From JAJEFO01 sp965208685 (GTDB lineage Bacteria > Pseudomonadota > Alphaproteobacteria > Rhodobacterales > Rhodobacteraceae), in assembly GCA_965208685.1 (NCBI GenBank), contig CBDBPL010000007.1, forward strand, positions 372,001-436,000: a stretch of DNA of 64,000 bases, read 5' to 3'. Below, piece by piece: positions 21,641 through 29,244 of the stretch. Position 1 is the stretch's first letter; each line of letters begins with the position of its first letter. The notes under the pieces are model-generated. The model was not told where the DNA came from and did no database searches. It was given only the letters and a program-made list of their open reading frames with translations. The position numbers and the translations under genes were made by a program.

Positions 21641-21655
21641 CGACCGAACGCTTAC
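21641..21655 (-). repeat. Right terminal inverted repeat of the IS66 element
   Basis: CGACCGAACGCTTAC on the plus strand, the exact reverse complement of the left end. Confidence 0.95.
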
Positions 21656-21663
21656 TATCAATG
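21656..21663. repeat. Target-site duplication, right copy (TATCAATG)
   Basis: Identical to 18548-18555 and directly adjacent to the right inverted repeat. The absence of mismatches points to a recent insertion. Confidence 0.95.
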
Positions 21664-21714
21664 TATTGACGAGGGGGCAAAAAATAATGTTTGAAATCAA
21701 GGCATTGCAGAATC

Positions 21715-21729
21715 GCCCAAAATTTGGGC
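21715..21729. terminator. Palindrome followed by T-rich tract upstream of uvrC
   Basis: GCCCAAAATTTGGGC folds as GCCCA/TGGGC or longer and is followed by ATTTT. It could be a Rho-independent terminator for the SDR operon, now separated from it by the IS insertion, or an operator. The surrounding ~150 bases are notably AT-rich. Confidence 0.35.
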
Positions 21730-21861
21730 ATTTTCGCGAAGAGTGCTGAATTCAAGGAAGAATCCTAGATCGGTGTCGGTTTTCCGCAGAGATATCCACA
21801 GGTTTCGTGGACAGCTTTTTTCTTGCTTCGATATTCAACTTGTGCAGCGTGTCCGAGAATC

Positions 21862-23730
21862 ATGGTTGAAGGATCGAGACCACCGCCCGTTCGGGGGCAT
21901 GCAGCCGTCAAGGCCAGCTTGAAGACGCTTGATGCGAGCCCCGGAGTCTACCGGATGCTCGACGAAAAGGGTTCCGTGCTCTACGTGGGCAAGGCGCGGA
22001 ACCTGAGGGCTCGGGTGTCGTCCTACGCCCGGCCGGGCGGACACTCGCCCCGGATCACTCGGATGATCCGGGAGACCGCGTCGATGATGTTCCTGACGAC
22101 CCGGACCGAGACCGAGGCGTTGCTGCTCGAGCAGAATCTCATCAAGCAGCTCAAGCCGCGATACAACGTGCTGCTTCGGGACGACAAGTCGTTTCCGAAC
22201 ATTCTCGTGACCAAGGACCATGCCTTTCCGCAGATCAAGAAGCACAGAGGCGCTCGCAAGGAGAAGGGTGACTACTACGGGCCTTTCGCCAGCGCCGGAG
22301 CCGTGAACCGGACAATCAACCAGTTGCAGAAGGTCTTCCTTTTGAGGAATTGTTCGGATGCCACCTTCGAGAGCCGCACTCGACCCTGCCTGCTCTACCA
22401 GATCAAGCGCTGCAGCGGGCCCTGCGTGGGCAAGGTCAAGGAAAGGGAATACTCAGCCCTCGTTCGAGATGCCGAGCGCTTCCTGCAGGGCCGCACGACC
22501 ATGGTGCAGGAACGACTCGCCGAAAAGATGCAGACCGCGTCGGAGGCGCTCGAATTCGAGACGGCTGCCGCGCTCCGCGACCGTCTGAAGGCTCTCACCT
22601 TCGTGCAGGGCAGCCAGGCCGTGAACCCGGCAAGAGTGGTCGAGGCGGATGTTATTGCGCTTCACGTCGAAGGCGGACAGGCTTGCGTTCAGGTCTTCTT
22701 CATTCGCGCCAATCAGAACTGGGGCAACAGCGACTTCTATCCGCGCACCGGATCCGGAGCCGAGGCGGCGGAGATCATGCAGGCCTTTGTCGGCCAGTTC
22801 TATGACAAGAAGGACCCGCCATGCCTGATCCTGCTCTCCGACGGCATCGAGGATGCGGATCTCATGGCAGCCGCATTGTCGGAGAAGTTGGGCCGAAAGG
22901 TCACGATATCCGTCCCGCAACGCGGCGAGAAGAAGGAGCTCGTGGCTGGCGCGTTGCGGAACGCCCGCGAGAGCCTGGCCCGAAAGATGTCCGAATCCGC
23001 CACCCAGGCGAGGCTACTGGGAGATCTCGCGAAGGCTCTTGAACTCGATGTCGATCTGCAGCGCATCGAAGTCTATGACAACAGCCACATTCAGGGTGCA
23101 CATGCAGTCGGCAGCATGATCGTCGCGGGCAAGGAGGGGTTCCTTCGGAGCCAGTTTCGCAAGTTCAACATCAAGGATTCCGAATTGGCGCCAGGTGATG
23201 ACTTCGCGATGATGCGCGAAGTGCTGACCCGTCGCTTCAAGCGGCTTCTCAAGGAGGATCCCGACCGGCAGACGGAAGCCTGGCCGGACCTGCTCCTGAT
23301 TGATGGAGGCGACGGGCAGGTGAGCGCGGTTCACGACGTCCTGGTGGAGCTTGGCGTCGACGACATGCCCGTGGTGGGGGTCGCAAAGGGCGTCGACCGC
23401 AATGCGGGCAAGGAAGAGTTTCATCGCAAGGGTGCACGACCGTTCGCATTGAGGCGCGGCGATCCCGTTCTCTACTTCGTGCAGCGCATGCGCGACGAGG
23501 CGCACCGATTTGCCATCGGCGCCCACAGGCACAGGCGCTCAAGGGCGATCGGGGCGACTCCACTGGATGACGTGCCAGGCGTGGGCGCTGCCCGGAAACG
23601 CGCGCTTCTGGCGCATTTCGGTTCGGCCAAGGCGGTGAGCCGCGCCGGACTGGCGGATCTCAAGGCCGTCGAAGGAATTTCGGCAAGAACGGCCGAGAAT
23701 ATCTACGACTTCTTTCACGAGGGAGGTTGA
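21862..23730 (+). CDS. uvrC: Excinuclease ABC subunit C
   Basis: A 622-residue nucleotide-excision-repair nuclease that makes both incisions around a lesion bound by UvrAB. Domains in order: GIY-YIG 3' nuclease (SPGVYRMLDEKGSVLYVGKARNLRARVSSY), a Cys-containing linker (RPCLLYQIKRCSGPC), the UVR UvrB-binding motif (ALEFETAAALRDRLKAL), the RNase H-like 5' nuclease (EVYDNSHIQGAHAVGSMIV and LLLIDGGDGQ), and the C-terminal double HhH (DVPGVGAARKRALLAHFGS). The frame is open upstream to a TTG at 21823; ATG 21862 is preferred as the conventional start. pgsA follows after 90 bases. Confidence 0.95.
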   Translation: MVEGSRPPPVRGHAAVKASLKTLDASPGVYRMLDEKGSVLYVGKARNLRARVSSYARPGGHSPRITRMIRETASMMFLTTRTETEALLLEQNLIKQLKPRYNVLLRDDKSFPNILVTKDHAFPQIKKHRGARKEKGDYYGPFASAGAVNRTINQLQKVFLLRNCSDATFESRTRPCLLYQIKRCSGPCVGKVKEREYSALVRDAERFLQGRTTMVQERLAEKMQTASEALEFETAAALRDRLKALTFVQGSQAVNPARVVEADVIALHVEGGQACVQVFFIRANQNWGNSDFYPRTGSGAEAAEIMQAFVGQFYDKKDPPCLILLSDGIEDADLMAAALSEKLGRKVTISVPQRGEKKELVAGALRNARESLARKMSESATQARLLGDLAKALELDVDLQRIEVYDNSHIQGAHAVGSMIVAGKEGFLRSQFRKFNIKDSELAPGDDFAMMREVLTRRFKRLLKEDPDRQTEAWPDLLLIDGGDGQVSAVHDVLVELGVDDMPVVGVAKGVDRNAGKEEFHRKGARPFALRRGDPVLYFVQRMRDEAHRFAIGAHRHRRSRAIGATPLDDVPGVGAARKRALLAHFGSAKAVSRAGLADLKAVEGISARTAENIYDFFHEGG

Positions 23731-23820
23731 CGCGCCGACGGCCGCGACGGGACACGCGCCGGTCGGACGGGTGCAATGCGGGCACTTCCCAATTGTCCGC
23801 CTTGGGACTAAGTCTTTAGC

Positions 23821-24444
23821 ATGACCTTTACGATCCCGAACGTGCTGACGTTGCTGCGGCTTTTGGCGGCCCCGGGCGTGGGGGTGATGTTCCTGTACTT
23901 TGCGCGCCCTTGGGCGGACTGGCTTGCGTTCTTTCTCTTCGTGGGCGCTGCCGTCACCGATTTCATTGACGGCTACCTTGCACGGCGCTGGAAGCAGGAG
24001 ACCAGATTCGGTTCCATGCTCGACCCGATTGCCGACAAGGCCATGGTTGTCATTGCGCTGCTGGTGATCACGGCACAGTCCGGACTGAATGCCTGGATCC
24101 TGTTGCCAGCCACCGCTATCGTGTTCCGGGAGGTATTTGTTTCGGGGCTGCGGGAGTTTCTTGGCGACGCGTCTGGGGCGCTCACCGTCACATGGGTCGC
24201 GAAGGTGAAAACGGCTGCGCAGATGATCGCCATTGCAGTCCTGTTCGCCTCGGGAGCCTTCTTTCACATGTTCGCCTCCGGGGTCGGGGGCAATGCGCCG
24301 CAGGCCGAGCAACTCGTCCGGTTTGCCACTGATGGAACGTGGTGGGTCGGTGTGGTCCTGCTCTGGGTCGCGACGGTTCTGACTCTCGTTTCGGGAATTG
24401 ACTATTTCCGCAAGGGGCTTCCGTACCTGAGGGACGGACAATGA
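23821..24444 (+). CDS. pgsA: CDP-diacylglycerol--glycerol-3-phosphate 3-phosphatidyltransferase
   Basis: A 207-residue membrane enzyme that makes phosphatidylglycerol phosphate. The CDP-alcohol phosphatidyltransferase motif D-x2-DG-x2-AR-x8-G-x3-D-x3-D is complete in DFIDGYLARRWKQETRFGSMLDPIADK, and about five to six helices are seen. The uvrC-pgsA order is common in Proteobacteria. The stop overlaps the moaD start as ATGA, so three genes are coupled. Confidence 0.94.
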   Translation: MTFTIPNVLTLLRLLAAPGVGVMFLYFARPWADWLAFFLFVGAAVTDFIDGYLARRWKQETRFGSMLDPIADKAMVVIALLVITAQSGLNAWILLPATAIVFREVFVSGLREFLGDASGALTVTWVAKVKTAAQMIAIAVLFASGAFFHMFASGVGGNAPQAEQLVRFATDGTWWVGVVLLWVATVLTLVSGIDYFRKGLPYLRDGQ

Positions 24445-24689
24445 TCGACGTGCTCTACTTCGCCTGGATTCGAGAGCGTATCGGAGAGCGTTCAGAGCAG
24501 ATCGAATCCGATGCCGCGACCGTGACGGAACTGGTGGAGGAGCTCCGGACACGGAGCGAGGCGCATGCATTGGCGTTTTCCGACATGACTGCGGTTCGCG
24601 TGGCGATTGACCAGGACCTGGCAGCCATGGATGCGTCGCTGGCTGGAGCGCGCGAGGTCGCGTTCTTTCCTCCGATGACGGGCGGATGA
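24441..24689 (+). CDS. moaD: Molybdopterin synthase sulfur-carrier subunit
   Basis: An 82-residue ubiquitin-like protein ending in the required Gly-Gly (PPMTGG), whose C-terminal thiocarboxylate donates sulfur to precursor Z. The length fits MoaD. It overlaps pgsA upstream and moaE downstream, each as ATGA, so MoaD and MoaE would be made in a fixed ratio as the heterotetramer needs. Confidence 0.93.
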   Translation: MIDVLYFAWIRERIGERSEQIESDAATVTELVEELRTRSEAHALAFSDMTAVRVAIDQDLAAMDASLAGAREVAFFPPMTGG

Positions 24690-25126
24690 CCGTCAGCATC
24701 CAGTCATCCGCCTTTGACATGGGCGCCGAAGTCCGGCGCTTCGCGAACTCGGTTTCAGGCGCCGGTGCCATCGTGACTTTTTCGGGTTTGGTGCGAGACG
24801 ATGGCGGCAAGCTCGCAGCCATGGAGATCGAGCATTATCCTGCCATGACCGAAAGGGCCGTTGAGGCGATTCGCATGGAGGCTATGGAACGTTGGGCGCT
24901 TCTGGGTGCCGTCATTGTCCACCGCTACGGCCGGCTCGAACCTGGCGAGCAGATCATGATGGTTGCCACGGCCGCGCGTCATCGCGCGGACGCCTTTGCG
25001 GCGGCAGAGTTCCTGATGGACTATCTGAAATCTCGCGCTCCGTTTTGGAAGAAGGAATTCGGTCCCGACGGAGAGAAGTGGGTTGCGGCCAGAGATGAGG
25101 ACGAGGAAGCGCTTGCCCGGTGGTGA
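24686..25126 (+). CDS. moaE: Molybdopterin synthase catalytic subunit
   Basis: A 146-residue protein with the family blocks GAIVTFSGLVRDD, HRYGRLEPGEQIMMVATAARHR and KSRAPFWKKE; the lysines in the last block form the active site that receives the MoaD C-terminus. It completes the molybdopterin synthase pair. Mo-dependent functions elsewhere in the window are msrP, xdhC and a MoCF-type protein. Confidence 0.94.
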   Translation: MTVSIQSSAFDMGAEVRRFANSVSGAGAIVTFSGLVRDDGGKLAAMEIEHYPAMTERAVEAIRMEAMERWALLGAVIVHRYGRLEPGEQIMMVATAARHRADAFAAAEFLMDYLKSRAPFWKKEFGPDGEKWVAARDEDEEALARW

Positions 25127-25275
25127 AACGAGGCGCGGGAACTGGATCGTCGCCGGGGTGACGATGTGCCTCGGCCAACGAGATCGGGACGGCAAGGGTC
25201 AGGCATGAGACCGCGTGAATCCGCGTCCCGCTGACGGGCGTTTCAAATTCGTGTTTGCTTCGCTACTCCTGCCAC

Positions 25276-27675
25276 ATGGTCCATCGCCTTCCAATCGATG
25301 ACGCGTTGCAGCAATTGACGGATGCGCTGGCAAGTCACGGGCAGGCCGTCTTGCGGGCGCCGACGGGTGCTGGCAAGACCACGCGCGTGCCACTTGCCCT
25401 GCTCGAGGCGGGCCTGACCCAAGGTCGCATCGTCATGCTTGAGCCGAGACGGCTGGCAACCCGTGCCGCGGCGCGAACCATGGCGACCTCGCTGTCCGAG
25501 AAGGTCGGCCAGACCGTCGGCTATCGCGTTCGAGGCGAGACGCGCGTTTCGAAGGCGACAAGGATCGAAGTGGTTACCGAAGGCGTCCTGACCCGCATGG
25601 TCCAGGCAGACCCCGACCTCAAGGGGATCGGGGCATTGATTTTTGACGAGTTTCATGAGCGTTCGCTCAATACGGATCTTGGTCTCGCGCTGGCCCTCGA
25701 ATGCCGTGCAGCGCTTCGCGAAGACCTGTTGCTTCTGGTCATGTCTGCAACCATCGATGCCGCGCCAGTGGCAGAATTGATGGGAGACGCTCCAGTCATC
25801 AAGTCGGAAGGACGAAGCTATCCCGTAGATACTCGTTGGCTTGGCCGACCTCGGAGCGGACCGGTCGAGTCCGGCATGGTGTCCCTGATCAAGGCGGCCG
25901 CCACGGAGACAAGGGGAGGCATGCTGGCGTTCCTGCCAGGCGAAAGAGAGATTCGCAGCGTTATCGCCGCACTCGACCTGCCGGACATCGCGATCTTGCC
26001 ACTCTATGGGTCACTTCCGTTCGCCGAACAGAACAAGGCACTTGGACCGACCGACAGGCGCAAGCTTGTGCTGGCGACTTCGATCGCCGAAACCTCGCTG
26101 ACCATTCCCGACATCAGCGTGGTGATAGACAGCGGCTTCACGCGCCGGTCACGCTTTGATCCGGGATCGGGCATGTCACGACTCGTTACCGAACGTGTCG
26201 CCCGTGCCGAGGCCGAGCAGCGGCAGGGCCGTGCGGGCCGTGTCGCGGACGGGATCTGCTACCGGTTCTGGACCAAGGGTGAGGAAGGTGCACTGGCACC
26301 CTTTCCGCCTCCCGAAATGGAAACCGCCGACCTCGCCGGGCTCGCACTTGAGCTTGCCGAATGGGGTGCCAGCGAGCTCTCTTTCCTGACACCTCCGCCT
26401 GAGGGATCCCTTTCAGATGCGAGGGCGCTTCTCGCCGAGCTCGGTGCAATGGAAGGGACGCGCATCACCGATCACGGCCGTGCCCTGGTTCGCTTGCCTC
26501 TGCATCCCCGACTTGGCCACATGCTGGCACTCGCAGGGAAGTCGGCTGCACCGCTCGCCGCACTGCTGTCTGACCGTGACCCGCTCAGAACTGCAGGGGC
26601 CGATCTCTCGATCCGTCTCGACGCGCTTGCGTCCCGGCATCGCGACCCGGTCCTCGACAGAATCCGTGCGGAGTCGGCCAGGCTCTCCAGGATCGCACCG
26701 AACACTCGAATTTCCGACCCGTCGGCGCAAGTGGCCCTGGCATACCCGGATCGCATCGCGCTGCGCAGGAAGGGACGACACCCGCGTTGGCTTCTCTCTG
26801 GCGGGCGAGGGGCGAAAATGGATGCGGGCGATCCTCTGGCGGGCAGTCCGCTTCTGGTCGTAGTCGGTACTGATGGTCATCCGACAGAGGCTACCGTTCG
26901 CACTGCGCTGCCCGTTTCGGAGAGCACGTTGCGGGATGTCCTTGGAGATCGGGTGACATGGAATCGTGCGGTGCGCTGGTCCAGTTCGTCAGGACGCGTT
27001 GTTGCCGTTGAAGAGGAGCGTCTGGGGGCAATCGTCCTTTCGTCCCGGCGCTGGAAGGATGTGCCTCCTGCCGATCTTTCCCGCGCGATGCTGGACGGCA
27101 TCAGGCTCCTCGGCCTGTCACTGTCACAGGCGGCGCGTCAGTTCCAGGCGAGAGTGGCGGCGCTTCGTGCGGCGGGTCACGACTTGCCGGACATGGCGGA
27201 CGAGATTCTCCTCGATACGCTTGGAGACTGGCTTCTTCCGCATCTGGGCGACGTGCGCACCGCCTCCGGCTGGAAGGCCTTTGACGTGTTGCCAAGCCTG
27301 CGCGCAATGCTGGACTGGCAGCAAGTGCAGGTTCTCGACCGAGAGGCGCCGCCGAAATACGCAACACCGCTCGGCCGGAAGGTCATGATCGATTACACTG
27401 CGCCCGTGCCGGAAGTCAGGTTGCGCGTCCAGGAACTCTTCGGCACCCGGCATCATCCTTCGGTCGCGGGCAGGCCGCTCTGCGTCACGCTGCTGTCGCC
27501 GGCTGACCGTCCGGTTCAGACCACCATGGACCTGCCCGGCTTCTGGGCCAGCTCCTATGCCGACGTCCGAAAGGAAATGAAGGGACGGTATCCAAAGCAT
27601 CATTGGCCCGAGGATCCCGTCGGGGCCACGCCCGGCCTCAACGCAAGACGTCGCGGACGCCCCGATTCGTCATGA
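25276..27675 (+). CDS. hrpB: ATP-dependent helicase HrpB (DEAH-like)
   Basis: A 799-residue superfamily 2 helicase. Visible motifs are I (APTGAGKTTRVP, residues ~29-40), Ia (EPRRLATRAAA), II as DEFH (IFDEFHERS, the form typical of HrpB rather than DEAH), III (SATID), V (ATSIAETSLTIPDISVVIDSG) and VI (QRQGRAGRVADG). The HrpB C-terminal domain (PKYATPLGRKVMIDYT, HHPSVAGRPL) is complete. An in-frame TTG lies at 25255, but ATG 25276 matches the family start. Its substrate RNA is not firmly known in bacteria. Confidence 0.93.
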   Translation: MVHRLPIDDALQQLTDALASHGQAVLRAPTGAGKTTRVPLALLEAGLTQGRIVMLEPRRLATRAAARTMATSLSEKVGQTVGYRVRGETRVSKATRIEVVTEGVLTRMVQADPDLKGIGALIFDEFHERSLNTDLGLALALECRAALREDLLLLVMSATIDAAPVAELMGDAPVIKSEGRSYPVDTRWLGRPRSGPVESGMVSLIKAAATETRGGMLAFLPGEREIRSVIAALDLPDIAILPLYGSLPFAEQNKALGPTDRRKLVLATSIAETSLTIPDISVVIDSGFTRRSRFDPGSGMSRLVTERVARAEAEQRQGRAGRVADGICYRFWTKGEEGALAPFPPPEMETADLAGLALELAEWGASELSFLTPPPEGSLSDARALLAELGAMEGTRITDHGRALVRLPLHPRLGHMLALAGKSAAPLAALLSDRDPLRTAGADLSIRLDALASRHRDPVLDRIRAESARLSRIAPNTRISDPSAQVALAYPDRIALRRKGRHPRWLLSGGRGAKMDAGDPLAGSPLLVVVGTDGHPTEATVRTALPVSESTLRDVLGDRVTWNRAVRWSSSSGRVVAVEEERLGAIVLSSRRWKDVPPADLSRAMLDGIRLLGLSLSQAARQFQARVAALRAAGHDLPDMADEILLDTLGDWLLPHLGDVRTASGWKAFDVLPSLRAMLDWQQVQVLDREAPPKYATPLGRKVMIDYTAPVPEVRLRVQELFGTRHHPSVAGRPLCVTLLSPADRPVQTTMDLPGFWASSYADVRKEMKGRYPKHHWPEDPVGATPGLNARRRGRPDSS

Positions 27676-27754
27676 GCCGGCCCGAATTCTTCAAGACCCG
27701 AATTCGTCGGGCATCTGGACACTCATGCCGGCCCGCGCCAAATTCCGCCGCACG

Positions 27755-28750
27755 ATGACGGACGGCACCGGAACGCTGGCAAGGGCCCTGCTGAACGGGG
27801 ACAGGCGTGCATTGGCGCGCGCCATCACACTTGTCGAGAGCGGCCGCGAAGATCACAGGGTGCGTGCCGAGGAATTGCTCGACGCCGTGGCGGCGTCCGG
27901 CAGGCAGTCATTGCGCATCGGGCTTTCCGGTACGCCCGGGGCAGGCAAGTCAAAGTTCATCGAGGCTTTCGGCTGCATGCTGACTGAACGCGGCAAGCGT
28001 GTCGCTGTCCTTGCCGTGGATCCGTCCTCGGTTCGATCAGGGGGATCGATTCTTGGCGACAAGACTCGCATGGAACGGCTTTCGCGCGAGCCAGGGGCGT
28101 TCATACGTCCGTCTCCAAGCCAGTCACATCTCGGCGGGACCGCCCGGCGCACGATGGATGCCGTCGCGCTTTGCGAGGCGACCGGTTTCGACGTGGTCCT
28201 GATCGAGACGGTGGGCGTCGGCCAGTCCGAAACCGCGGTGGCAGACATGTCGGACATTTTCACCCTCCTGATGGCGCCGGGCGGCGGGGACGAACTCCAG
28301 GGCGTGAAGCGTGGAATAATGGAAATCGCAGACCTGATCCTCGTGAACAAGTCGGACGGGGACCTTAAGCCTGCCGCCGGCCGGACAGTCGCGGACTATT
28401 CCAGCGCGCTCAGGCTTCTCAAGCAGCGAAAGGGCGATCCGCAGGACTTTCCGAAGGCCATGCCGGTTTCCGCGCTTGAAGAGACCGGATTGCGTGAGGC
28501 CTGGGACGAAATCACCGCACTGGCCGAGTTCCGCAAGGCGAGCGGGTTCTGGGACGCGCGGCGCAGTGAGCAGGCTAGCCGCTGGTTCGAGGACGAGGTG
28601 CGCAGGGGACTGCTTCGCCACTTCGAGGCGGATCGGAAGTCCGAAACGGCAATGCAGGAGCTTCGGAGCGCCGTTGCAGAAGGAACCCGTGCTCCCGGTG
28701 CGGCGGCGAGGGAGGCCCTGTCCCGCCTCGGGCGGACGGCAGGTTCCTGA
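27755..28750 (+). CDS. meaB: MeaB/ArgK-type GTPase, methylmalonyl-CoA mutase chaperone
   Basis: A G3E-family GTPase of about 331 residues. It has the P-loop GTPGAGKSKFIE, DPSS and ETVGVGQSE switch segments, and NKSD for guanine specificity. MeaB loads and protects the adenosylcobalamin cofactor of methylmalonyl-CoA mutase in propionyl-CoA metabolism. No mutase gene is in the window. ATG 27725 is an in-frame alternative 10 codons upstream; the later ATG gives the usual N-terminus leading into ARALLNGDRRALARAITLVE. Confidence 0.9.
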   Translation: MTDGTGTLARALLNGDRRALARAITLVESGREDHRVRAEELLDAVAASGRQSLRIGLSGTPGAGKSKFIEAFGCMLTERGKRVAVLAVDPSSVRSGGSILGDKTRMERLSREPGAFIRPSPSQSHLGGTARRTMDAVALCEATGFDVVLIETVGVGQSETAVADMSDIFTLLMAPGGGDELQGVKRGIMEIADLILVNKSDGDLKPAAGRTVADYSSALRLLKQRKGDPQDFPKAMPVSALEETGLREAWDEITALAEFRKASGFWDARRSEQASRWFEDEVRRGLLRHFEADRKSETAMQELRSAVAEGTRAPGAAAREALSRLGRTAGS

Positions 28751-28808
28751 AGGACGTCACGGCAACCTGGACCTTCAGGTCCGGTCGCAGGGAATCGCGT
28801 CTCAAGGC

Positions 28809-28837
28809 TTGACGCTCCGGCAGCGGCGGCATATCAC
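28809..28837 (+). promoter_or_regulatory. Candidate promoter of rpmB
   Basis: TTGACG (28809-28814) and TATCAC (28832-28837) with a 17-base spacer lie about 90 bases before the rpmB start and after the meaB stop. It is the best housekeeping-type match in this gap. Confidence 0.5.
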
Positions 28838-28927
28838 CCATGGACGGATTCCCGGGCAGCGCCGATGGCACTGCCCGTTTGCCTTGAGGGGGCCTCGCGC
28901 CTTCCGAACCTGATCAGGAGATGGCCC

Positions 28928-29215
28928 ATGTCGCGGCGCTGCGAATTGACCGGAAAAGGTCCGATGGTCGGCAACAATGTCAGCCACGCCAACAACAAGA
29001 CCAAGCGCAGGTTCCTGCCGAACCTGACGGAGACGGCACTGATGTCCGAGACGCTCGGCCGGACCTTTCGCCTGAAGGTGTCAGCGGCTGCACTGCGCAC
29101 CGTTGATCACAAGGGCGGTCTGGACGCGTTTCTCATGAAGGCGAAGGATGCCGACCTGAGCGCCAAGGCACGACGGATCAAGAAGGAGATCCGGAACGCA
29201 CAGCCCGCCACCTGA
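28928..29215 (+). CDS. rpmB: 50S ribosomal protein L28
   Basis: A 95-residue basic protein. MSRRCELTGKGPMVGNNVSHANNKTKRRFLPNL is the conserved L28 N-terminus. AGGAG lies about seven bases before ATG 28928; the in-frame start at 28865 is rejected as it adds an unrelated extension. It stands alone, with its own candidate promoter, converging on the flavoenzyme gene 29 bases downstream. Confidence 0.96.
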   Translation: MSRRCELTGKGPMVGNNVSHANNKTKRRFLPNLTETALMSETLGRTFRLKVSAAALRTVDHKGGLDAFLMKAKDADLSAKARRIKKEIRNAQPAT

Positions 29216-29244
29216 GGCGGGGAAGCCTCGTCTGCAGGCAGCGC

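Larger units (their letters stand above)
18556..21655 (+). mobile_element. IS66-family insertion sequence carrying a DruA-domain gene
   Basis: A 3100-bp element bounded by perfect 15-bp inverted repeats (GTAAGCGTTCGGTCG at 18556-18570, its complement at 21641-21655), with weaker similarity for another ~12 bp, and flanked by a perfect 8-bp target duplication. The terminal GTAAGCG is typical of IS66-family ends. It encodes only the DDE transposase TnpC and a DUF4338 protein; the accessory genes tnpA and tnpB of classic IS66 are missing, as in the ISBst12 subgroup. Both genes are intact and translationally overlapped. The element's third-codon GC is visibly higher than in neighbouring genes. It lies between the SDR gene and uvrC without breaking either. 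Confidence 0.95.

Noticed and set aside
29204..29221. CCCGCC-ACCTGA-GGCGGG hairpin over the rpmB stop codon as a terminator
   Set aside because: Stem of six pairs with the stop codon in the loop and no T-tract; likely incidental.
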